Of a DNA stretch of 64,000 nt, positions 56,501 to 64,000 are shown piece after piece (the first letter of the stretch is position 1; each line of letters opens with the position of its first letter). Source of the DNA: Bretschneidera sinensis (Eukaryota; Streptophyta; Magnoliopsida; Brassicales; Akaniaceae). Location of the stretch: the NCBI GenBank assembly GCA_023935145.1, contig CM043700.1, positions 24,460,001 to 24,524,000 on the forward strand. Direction: 5' to 3'. Both the position numbers and the translations under genes were made by a program. Below the pieces are notes generated by a model. The model made no database searches. It saw only the letters and a program-made list of their open reading frames with translations, and was not told where the DNA came from.

Positions 56501-59500
56501 ATTCTAAGTCACATTTTCTTCACCAACTAGCCACTTCGGCTTCAAAGAATTTCATGACTATGCTCTCTTTCTCCGAGCATCATAGATCTTGACACTTCAC
56601 CATTTTTCAACTCAAGGTTGAGTTTTCTCTAAGTGGTGGAGAATGACGGAGTACACATGAAATATTAGAATTAGGGTTTTTAATTTAGGAATTGGGGGTT
56701 ATTTTGATTATGGGGACAATTGTGTAATTATGATAATATTAGGGGTAGTTTAAATAATTTAATATTTTAGTAAGACATGGGTTTCTAAGATACATAGTTA
56801 TTGATGAAAACACTAATTTAATTGAAATCAAGCACAACTCTTGAGATTGAGTTTGTTCATTTGCACCTATGATTGGGTTCCTGCTCTCTAATTGGCAAAA
56901 TCCATGTTATTTTGATTGTTCTATCTTTATTTCATGTTATTGTGTTCTTGCCTTATACCATTTTTTAAATAAAAAAAATTGGGCTAGACAACAAGTGTTA
57001 ATCCTCGCCCATTCCTTTTTCCTTCCATCCCTGGTGTGAGTGAGTTTGATCCCTAATCTCTTGTGCAACGACAAGCAACTCTACCAACTAAGCTAGCTGG
57101 CACCCACGACCTTCTACTATTCTTCATCAGACTCCCAGAGTACTTTATTGGGTTCTTTGCCACTTTTTCAAAAAAAGTGCTATAACTCTAAATTTCTTGA
57201 ACTTAAATGAAAGAGGAGAACTAATGGACTATATTTATTTTGTCCTTAACACCTTGGTTCTTGAACCATTTTTTTATACAAAAAATGAAGAAATTTGAAC
57301 TAATTGAATTGGGCAACTCGTATGATTCATTTCGATTCAACATCGATTCGGCACCAATTCTAATTTTTTTTGGGTTGGATCAAATCGTACTATTTGAATG
57401 ACGAATTGAACAATTTTGAAAACTATGGCTGTATGCTATAGCAACTTGAAACATTAAGACTGGGCTATTGAAGCCCATTAGGAAAATTTGTTGGTGTTTC
57501 AGGTTGAAAATTTCTTTTTAGAATTCCAATCACAAAGAGGATGATATGAAACATACCATAAGCATTTTGAAGTATGCAGTAGGCATTCTCTTTTCATCTG
57601 TTGCATTTTTTTAATACAAAATGCATATGTAGACGCTTTTGTATGAAATAGTTCCAACTGTTATTTTTTATGGTTTAACTTTTCTATTTCATTTATAGGT
57701 ATTGTACATATCCTTGCATAGACACGAGGGCGGAAAGTTCTATCCTGGTACTCGTGCTGCTGATGAGGTGCATGATTGGTTGTGTGCCTCTTTATTTATA
57801 ATTGAATTGAGTGAACAGATACTGCTGGCCTACTCAGCCAGGTGATTTGTTGCTGGCAGCACATTCAGTGTGAATTTGCCACTGATAGCTTGTGTGCCTT
57901 TAGGGCTCTAGGTGGCTGGCTTCTAGGGTATATTTTTTATGCTTTTGGCCTTTGCAGTGATTGAATTTGTTATTTATGTCCTTTTTGCATCAAGATATAT
58001 AATGCTGGCCAGCCACTGAACAGATACTGCTGGCCTACTCAGCCAGGTGATTTGTTGCTAGTAGCACGTTCAGTGAATATGCCGCTGGCAGCTTGTGTAC
58101 CTTTAGGGCTTGGGTTGGCTGGCTTCAAGGGTATATTTTTATTTTATGCTTTTGGCCTTTGTGGTGATTGAATCTGTTATTTATATGGCCTTTCTTCTTC
58201 TAGATATATAATTTAATTTAAATTCTTCAGTTTATTCTGCTGTTTTACATGAAAATTGCAACTGATGGGTGAAACTAGGACATGGATAAGTCATCTACGT
58301 TGTTACCACCATCCATTGCTTATATGGTCTGTAAATTTATAATGGGGTGGATGAAAGTTGATGCTTCACTAAAATATTTAATTACGCTGGTAAAGAAGAG
58401 CAGGTTACAGGTGAATTTTAGGGACATATTGATGCAGTCATTGAAGAACAAGCCTAGGGAGGGTTTTGAATTTGATAGGTAAGGCCATTCTTGTTGAATT
58501 GTTCCTTTACTAGTAGATTTCGGGAGATGGCCTTGTTTGTTTTGGGGCTTTTGTGGGTGGTGGCAGCTTTCACTCTAAAAGAGGTGTGGGTTTGGAGCGG
58601 TTTGAGTGCTACTAAAGACTTGACAAAGGCCTATTCTTTAATTTCACTCTATTTTTTGTTGGTGAGGAATGGAAAGAATAGGAGGGATTTCAATTGAGTG
58701 GAACAGAACGATTGTCTCTATCAAGGAAGGGTGGTTTAACGCACTTAGATTTTGGTTTAAAGGGACTTTTTTCTTGTTGAATTGCTATCTGGTAGATAGT
58801 TGCTCTTGTGCATGGGTTGCACTCCCTTGGTGCTTTTTATACCATATTACTTATAAAAAAAGGTAAGGCCATTCTTGTAAGCAGGCACAGATCTGGACTT
58901 CTGCAATTTCCTGCAATTCAAGGGTATTTTTTTCATATAGTATAGTTTATTATCTTTAAGGAGATACTAGTTTATTTATTTGTTGTCTAAGTAAGTTTTA
59001 GGGTTATTAACTGCTCGTTTTCTATTTGAGAGTCAAATCCTTGCATGAAAAGGAAAACCAGTCTTGCAGTCTCTTTGTTATGCTTCTTGAATTTTATACT
59101 CTTTATCTGTAGTGCTGCCAGAAATTTCCAGCAACCATATTCTTCTATTCCAACCCCTTTGTTAAAATCAAACCTCAACCGGATCTGTTCTAATCCCTTT
59201 AACAAACCCCAATCCGTTTCCTTCACACATTTAGACCCTCAAATTCCTAATTCTCTTCCTCTTAGGCCCACCGCAGACTCACATAGACAGGCTTGAATCT
59301 GTCCTGTGTCACGTGTAACACAGACTGTAATTGAGTTACCAACATAAACCTTTTCCAGATGCCAGTGTAATGATGTTTTAGCTAGTATAAACTTTTATTC
59401 ATTATCTGAGTTAGCGATGCAGAATGAAATAAAACAATGGGGAACACGAAGAATATTGGAATTAGGGATTTTAATATAAGAATTGGGGGGATATGGGAAC

Positions 59501-62500
59501 TATTACGTAATTGAAAATTTTAAGAATTATTATCTTAGTTAGCTTCCTTATTAGAGTAGGATTAGGATTAAGCTTATCTGTTATTTAATTTGTTGTTCTT
59601 ATCTTATTAGGATTTAGTCTTTATCTTTAGGTTAGGATTTTCCCTATATATATGAGATTCTTATTTGTTATTTGACAGCTTATGCATGAAATCAGATTAA
59701 AATATCAATTTTCATACTCTGTGATTGAGTGTTGAATTGTCCATATGATTTGGACTACTGTTCCGTGTGATTTGGTTTGGTATTCTCATGTGATTTGGGA
59801 AGATCCATGTGATTTGGATTGTATCTATCTTTAGTTTCCTTTGTTTTCAATTCTTCCCTACTGTCTTGCATCAGAAAGTGAGCATATAAGTTATACGGCC
59901 AGAAGCCCCTAAGCTAATGATCTTGGAAGTATTAGAAGAGAGGCTAATGATTGTGGCTTCAATTTTCTACACAATGTTCTGTTCTGTTGTGTTTTTAGTT
60001 CGTACTCTATAATTTTTTAGTGGGTACTGTTTTTATTAGATACACACACACTGCCAGACAGTTATTTTCTGTTTTTTGCTGCTATCAGTTATTCTGTTTA
60101 TTGACCCTTCCATCCATCTTAGTCTACTCTTCTTCTGTTCAGGTATCACATCTCCTTAGATCTGTTTGTGTTGACGAGGCAGTTTCATATATTTCCTTTC
60201 ATATTTTAATATGGTTAATAAAATGTCCTGATTGATATTTTCATTTCTGTAGGTTGGTACCAAGGGCGCTGAAGGGTATTGTGTGAATGTTCCATGGAAT
60301 CGTGGGGGAGTTGGCGATAATGATTCTATTTTTGTATTTCAGCATGTTGTGCTTCCTATAGGTAAATATTTATTTCTTGTATTTTCTTTATATCTTGCGT
60401 CATTTTGAAGGAGAGATGGCATGTGGTATTAGTATATTGTAGTAATCCTTTAGTAAACAAACTAGCAAGGTACTGATGCATTGTACAACATTTTTTTTAA
60501 TAGAAGCATTGTACGACATTGGATGAGAGTGCTTCAACGGTGGCCATTGGCTGCCAAAAATGAATATTCTTTTCTAACCAAAATATATGAACTGTTTAGT
60601 TACAATATTCATTGCGTAGTGTCATTGGTAGTAACTTAGTATAGAAACCATTAGGCAGTGATGCAGAGGCTTTCTATTAATCAACTTGTTATCTGCTTTA
60701 AAGATAAAAAAAAACACAACTGCTTCTAAGTATGACTTGTACCATAATTTTGATTTTGGATGATCTGCAGTTATGTATGTGTGCATGTATGTGCTAACCT
60801 ACATTGCTCGGACTCGCCATTTTTGTCGTGTTATGGGATCTGTCAGATCCTCCTGCACTTCGGACACATCTGACTTCGAGCTGGCGATGAGAGAGAAAGG
60901 TTGTAGCTGGTGAGGAGAGAGAATTTGTCTCTGAAGAGGAGAGACAATGTCACTGCGAGGAGAGAGAGAGAGAGAAATTGTTGCTGATTGGGGAGAGAGA
61001 TACTGTCATGGTGACTGAGGAGTGAAGATATGGAAGGTGGAGCCAAAAAAGAAGAGAACAAACAAAAAAACAATTGCAGTGATGACCTTCTGTCGCAAAG
61101 GACATAGGAAAGAGGGAGGCAGGGGCATAGGGTTTGGAGGAGAAGGAGATATTTAAGGTGAATTAGATGTGGAAAATATTTTGCATTTTCCGTCTCCATT
61201 TTCTTTAACATTTTTCTCAATAATTTGCATATTCTTAATATAATATGAAAAGCAATTCTTCTCTTTTCAACATAACACTGAAAAAGTTGGGAAGCAACTT
61301 TTTTTTTTTTTGTTTTCCAATTTTTCCAATATTATGTTAGAAAAAGAAGCGATGTTTTCCAAATTATGTTAAGAATGCGCAAATTGTTAAAGAATGTTAA
61401 GAAAATTGGAGATGAGAAATGGAAAACATTTTTCACAACTAAGTGCACCCTTAATATCTCTCAAAACACACCGGTTGGGGCTAGAGTTTAGCGGGCTAGG
61501 CTTGAATATCTTCATTTTTATTTCATGAATGGGCTTTAGGCCCAATCCTTTTTAAAAACTTAAACTCAGCCAAATATAAGATAACAGACCCAGATTAAAG
61601 AAATTGATTTCGGCTCAAAGGCCTTAGAAATACTTTAAATCCATATTCAAATCTCTTTTCCTTTTTAAATAAGTTAGGTGCAAGCTTGAGATGGATTTAT
61701 AATTCCATTTACTTTAAAAAACAATTTTTTTTTTGGAAAAACTTATCTCTTTTTTCTATTTAAAACAAAGTAATTGGTAGCATGCCTCCACTTCAATGAT
61801 TTCAAAGTGGGTTAGGCATAAAAAAATATCTTAAATTAATAAATATCCAACGAGTCCTCGTACCCATATCTACTATTTCAATCCTTTTAAACCGTATCCC
61901 CGAGACTTAGATTTTGAAAATTGACGGGTTAGACACCCGCATCCGATACCCGTACCTGAGTCCAAGCAACGTAGGTGCTAACTTACCATGGTTGTACGTA
62001 GTTCTGTCTTTGAATGGTGGATGTTTAAGAACAATGGTAGTTATATCAAAAATATATATTTTTTTTAAATTCCAATATGATATGTTTGCAAAGGGATATC
62101 CAGTTTGCTACGTTCAGTGTCCTAAATTATGGATTTCAACTAGCAAGTGAACTAGTATAGGAAATAGCTGTTTAGGTGATTATATATATAGCTAGTTTTA
62201 GATATTTCTCATGAACTTTCCAAGATTTCTATACACTAGTCACTACTGTAGAATTTGTTGGTTACTCAACTCAAGCAAAGATCCATCATCTTCTGTCCTC
62301 TTGGATTTTCTTAATGCTTGATCTAATTACTAACTATCCTTGGTTCTTGTGTTTGTGTAATTGTGGCTGTAACTGAGGACTAATTTTGTTTTTTGTTGGT
62401 AATAACTCTGTACTCTACCATCGTTATTCCAGTATGATATGCAGTCATTTTGTGTCTTATAAAAAGTGCAATCTTCTGCGCTTGATTGTATGCTTAAATC

Positions 62501-64000
62501 CGGTTAGTGGTACTTGAACTACATTTCATTGCAGCTTCAGAGTTTGCTACTGATTTTAACATCATATCAGCTGGATTTGATGCTGCAAGAGGTGACCCTT
62601 TAGGATGCTGCGATGTAAGTACGCATGTTGTTGTTTAAATGAATTTGTTAACATTTCAGTGTAGATCTTCTAATCAGGAAGCATTACTGCTGGAGGTATT
62701 CAGTCCCTTCTGTGGCATTTCTTTTAAAATTATCCAATGAGCTGCTTTAAGTGGCCATGTATAAGAAATTAAGCAGTTTCTGCAATTGTTATTACCTATT
62801 AATTAATTGTGCCTTTATAGTAAAAATGGTCATCATTTTCTTGTTTGAACTGGATGCTAGAATTCAAATGGTTCTTGAATTTTTCACCATGTTGACCCTT
62901 GGTGCTTCTATAAACTTAAATAACTTGCAATTTTGTTATTTTAGGTAACTCCTGCTGGTTATGCACAGATGACCCACATGTTGACTGCTCTATCTGGCAG
63001 GAAGTTACTTGTTATTCTTGAGGGCGGATTTATGATTTACTTTTTGGTGTTTAGTTTTACAATTGACTTTATCTTATAATCCAGCTGAGCTCACATTGAT
63101 AACTCCTCTGTTTGCAGCTACAATCTCCATTCAATATCGTCTTCTGCTACAGCAGTGATTAAGGTCAATGTCGTTTCCTGTACCTTGAACATGCATATTA
63201 GTCGGGAGATTTTCACTTGTTCAGTAGATAATTGATGCGCTTTATTTTTATATGTACGGATTGATTTTTACATCTCTTTTTATATGAATCAAGTATCAAT
63301 TGTTAGACTAATATTGTTTTAAGGTGGGGAAATTTTGAAAGGTCATATATGGCACAAGCATGCGAACTTGATACTAGTTCATATGTCTTGCAATATCTTT
63401 TAGAAATGCACTAATTTTATAACATTGTTATGTTAATAAAGGAACTGCTGGGTGAAAATCCTGAATGTGAATTGCGCAATAGCATTCCTTCCAAAGCTGG
63501 CCTACAAACTGTTCTGGATGTCCTGAAAATTCACATGAACTTCTGGCCTACTGTGGGATCAAGCTTTATGAAATTGCAGTCAGAATATGGGGAATGTATT
63601 CCACTGAAAACAAAAGTGAGGAATTTGTTTGCCAACTTCTCTCGTGGCGTTGACGGTTCAAGTTTAGTTCATCCTCTTGTTTATTTATTAAATAATGGGA
63701 AAGTGAATTTTTTTGGACCAGAAAATTACACAGGAAGGGAAAAGAGGTTTCATGTTTCTTTTGTTGGGGTTGGAGGGTGGGGTGGGGGAAAAGGCTTAGA
63801 TTTCCAACAACAAAATATGAATTATTGATCTTTTCTCTCCCCTCTTTTCTTTTTCTTTTCCTCGAGCATGTTTGGACTTGGCATTGTTAATTTATTGTCA
63901 GAGTTCAGACTTGAACAGATTTTTGATTGATTTGTTCTGGCCTTTGTTTGCAGAAAAGAAATTAAAACGAGGCAGTGGGTTGAGGCCCCAATATGGTGGA
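41520..64000 (+). CDS. HDA15: Histone deacetylase 15-like (class II, RanBP2 zinc finger), partial, possibly damaged
   Basis: Class II HDACs remove acetyl groups from histone lysines; HDA15 is the plant type with a RanBP2 zinc finger. Start ATG 41520 (MVSEKLQMSRLTNGEAE). Exons: 41520-about 41756 or 41775; about 41904-42050; 42238-42350; 43485-43549; 44253-44328; 44597-44658; 44870-44925; 49151-49274; 49396-49521; 49679-49729; 57699-57767; 60253-60361; 62535-62614; 62945-63027; 63118-63163; 63442-63615; 63954 or 63959 onward. Lengths and phases agree from 43485 to 63163. Motifs: WFCTNCTMVNLDDVVHCD with a following C (zinc finger), RPPGHH, VDWDVHHGNGTQEIF, HRHEGGKFYPGT, SAGFDAARGDPLG and LEGG-Y, covering the zinc and charge-relay residues. 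Problems: exon 42238-42350 is out of frame (TGA 42316), the donor at 63028 is AT, and the frame shifts near 63585. Confidence 0.9.
41904..42350 (+). other. HDA15: HDA15 acidic segment and RanBP2 zinc-finger exons
   Basis: ELYNNQDS, a run of Asp codons (GAT microsatellite, 41934-41955) and DWEPVQKH precede the finger W-F-C-x2-C-x10-C-x2-C. The last Cys pair spans the intron 42051-42237. After EHKESGIV the reading frame fails: the homologous-looking text (FFASS, then TEVESELEG) is in two other frames. This explains why the exon is 113 bases, one codon position off the phase needed by exon 43485. Confidence 0.8.
42351..43484 (+). other. HDA15 intron, no recognised element
   Basis: AT-rich intron of 1,134 bp between the zinc-finger and linker exons. 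No coding signal or clear repeat was recognised. Confidence 0.6.
44342..44486 (-). mobile_element. LINE 3'-end fragment at an HDA15 splice donor
   Basis: T-rich start followed by TTATAAGCAAAATTGTATTG and GAAAGCACCAAG, the reverse complement of a plant LINE tail. The same text is at 51357 and, in sense, at 58820-58860. The flanks GGTACTTTTCTTTT (44328-44341) and GGTACTTTCCTTTT (44487-44500) form a 14-bp target duplication with one mismatch. The left copy contains the active exon donor G|GTACTT. Confidence 0.8.
45490..46621. mobile_element. Non-autonomous hAT element
   Basis: Inverted ends CAGTGTTTTCAGAGGCG and CGCGTCTGAAAACACTG, bounded by the exact 8-bp target duplication GTTATGGG (45482-45489 and 46622-46629). 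8-bp duplications and CAGTG...CACTG ends fit hAT. Subterminal GGCG/GAGGCG repeats lie at the left and GGCGTC/GCGCCC at the right. The middle (about 46190-46330) has exon-like, GC-richer sequence of unknown origin. No transposase. Confidence 0.9.
46811..47206. mobile_element. MULE-type MITE with long inverted repeats
   Basis: 396-bp element starting GGCTAAATTTCATGAAAAAC and ending with its near-perfect inverse, TATGAAATTTAGCC. The 9-bp target duplication TATTTTTTA at 46802-46810 and 47207-47215 is exact. The TGTGGTTTGCCTG part is also inverted (GGCAAACCACGGGG), so arms are about 40 bp. A further partial copy of the arm lies in the middle (about 46990-47042). Confidence 0.85.
48002..49150 (+). 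other. HDA15 intron remainder with repeat-end relics
   Basis: AT-rich intron DNA. ATTCGAATCTCAGTTTGAAA plus ACTATGG near 48705-48730 resembles the right end of the hAT-like family at 57400-57427, but no matching left end was found. Confidence 0.4.
51357..52200 (-). pseudogene. LINE 3' end with zinc-binding domain
   Basis: Starts with the complement of a LINE tail (TTTATAAGTAAAAAATTTAT, then AAAGCACCAAGAAGGTGC). On the minus strand 51930-51730 reads WCSKTPKKVTFFAREASLEK, TLDNLQGRGKVIVDRCFICK, the RT-associated zinc-binding domain. A 33-bp duplication repeats the CFICKQCV segment. The right boundary is approximate. Confidence 0.75.
52201..54739. other. AT-rich interior of the hAT-like element
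   Basis: No recognised genes. Small open frames at 52196-52518 and 54084-54414 show no family features. 54485-54660 is rich in CGGTT/AACCG words like 50156-50260, suggesting ends of another decayed element. Confidence 0.4.
54740..56960 (+). mobile_element. Small non-autonomous LTR retrotransposon
   Basis: Direct repeats at 54740-55079 (TGATGTAGTACACATG...GCATCA) and 56644-about 56960 (TGACGGAGTACACATG...) share most of their sequence, e.g. TTAGAATTAGGGTTTTTAAT and TTGAGTTTGTTCATTTGCAC. A tRNA-Met-type primer site TGGTATAAGAGCC follows at 55083-55095, and a purine stretch GTGGTGGAGAA precedes the right repeat. The 1.56-kb interior has no gag or pol. A target duplication was not clear. Confidence 0.75.
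57814..58222 (+). repeat. 205-bp tandem duplication in an HDA15 intron
   Basis: GAACAGATACTGCTGGCCTA begins at 57813 and again at 58018. The two units run in parallel through GTGATTTGTTGCT and TATGCTTTTGGCCTTTG to TAGATATATAAT with scattered differences. Confidence 0.85.
58495..58860 (+). mobile_element. LINE 3'-end insertion in an HDA15 intron
   Basis: A 366-bp plus-strand LINE tail (TGGTGCTTTTTATACCATAT, then TACTTATAAAAAAA) is bounded by a perfect 18-bp target duplication, AGGTAAGGCCATTCTTGT, at 58477-58494 and 58861-58878. It is strongly 5'-truncated and non-coding. Confidence 0.88.
59440..59872. mobile_element. Solo-LTR-like copia fragment
   Basis: TGGGGAACACGAAGAATATT...CTTGCATCA resembles the LTR organisation at 54740-55079 (AATTAGGGATTTTAATATAA, CATGTGATTTGG words, GCATCA end) but stands alone. 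Repeated TGTGATTTGG words are at 59745-59822. The left boundary and target duplication are uncertain. Confidence 0.5.
60799..61974. mobile_element. Non-autonomous hAT-like element
   Basis: Inverted ends CTACATTGCTCGGACTCG and TGAGTCCAAGCAACGTAG, flanked by the exact 8-bp duplication GTGCTAAC (60791-60798 and 61975-61982). 1,176 bp. It contains a GAGAGA-rich stretch (60885-61010) and no transposase. It lies in the intron between exons 60253-60361 and 62535-62614. Confidence 0.85.

Larger units (their letters stand above)
49885..57427. mobile_element. Large hAT-like element filling an HDA15 intron
   Basis: Short inverted ends CATAGTTGTCAAA (49885-49897) and TTTGAAAACTATG (57415-57427) are flanked by the exact 8-bp duplication GCTGTATG at 49877-49884 and 57428-57435. 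Near the ends are ATTCGATTCG-type motifs. The 7.5 kb include an antisense LINE piece, a small LTR element, and GGTT/CGGTT-rich segments at 50156-50260 and 54485-54660. No transposase frame was recognised. The intron 49730-57698 is therefore about 95 percent insertion. Confidence 0.75.

Noticed and set aside
63028..63117. U12-type AT-AC intron
   Set aside because: The donor ATTTATG lacks the conserved ATATCC core and the acceptor is AG; a changed GT donor is the simpler reading.

Overview
This 64-kb window looks like nuclear DNA of a dicot flowering plant. It is AT-rich, carries an intron-rich gene on the plus strand, and is packed with plant-type transposable elements: Ty1/copia and Ty3/gypsy LTR retrotransposons, LINEs, a tRNA-derived SINE, hAT- and MULE-type DNA elements, and a fragment of mitochondrial cox1. 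No bacterial-style operon, CRISPR array or free-standing tRNA/rRNA gene is visible. The species cannot be read from the sequence.

Layout. 1-1159: a miniature LTR element (TRIM). About 1190-2160: the 3' end of a LINE on the minus strand. 2459-2799: the first two coding exons of a conserved-looking minus-strand plant gene with an E2F-like box upstream. 3480-40445: a plus-strand LINE split in two by a 35.5-kb nest of retrotransposons. The nest can be peeled layer by layer from target-site duplications (TSDs). Copia-1 (4363-39841, minus, TSD GTTAC/GTTAT) sits in the LINE. Copia-2 (7196-37331, minus, TSD ATATC) sits in the integrase of Copia-1. Copia-2 in turn received a solo gypsy LTR (8430-10662, TSD CAATG), a complete gypsy element of the same family (14187-23402, plus, TSD AGTAG) and an Athila-like gypsy element (26820-35341, minus, TSD ATGCG/ATGTG). 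Copia-2 has an extra ORF downstream of pol that resembles the 'putative plant transposon protein' domain, and this ORF is itself split by the cox1 fragment (about 12040-12476). All the retroelement reading frames are broken.

40861-64000: a class II histone deacetylase gene of the HDA15 type (RanBP2 zinc finger plus HDAC domain), plus strand, running off the right edge. Fifteen coding exons or exon parts can be placed. The HDAC motifs are well preserved, but three places do not read cleanly: a frame break after the zinc finger, an AT instead of GT splice donor at 63028, and a frame break near the C-terminus. The copy is either becoming a pseudogene or carries sequence errors. Its introns are enlarged by transposons: LINE 3' ends at 44342-44486, about 51357-52200 and 58495-58860; nested hAT/MULE elements at 45072-48001; a 7.5-kb hAT-like element with 8-bp TSDs (49885-57427) holding a LINE and a small LTR element; a solo-LTR-like piece near 59440-59872; and another hAT-like element (60799-61974).

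The most interesting signals are these. (1) Copia-2 and the Athila-like element, from different superfamilies, each carry an accessory ORF of apparently the same family, and each has its own short palindromic motif repeated both in its LTRs and just upstream of that ORF. (2) A mitochondrial cox1 segment lies inside one of those ORFs. (3) There are several precise host-gene effects, including a LINE insertion that duplicated an HDA15 splice donor.
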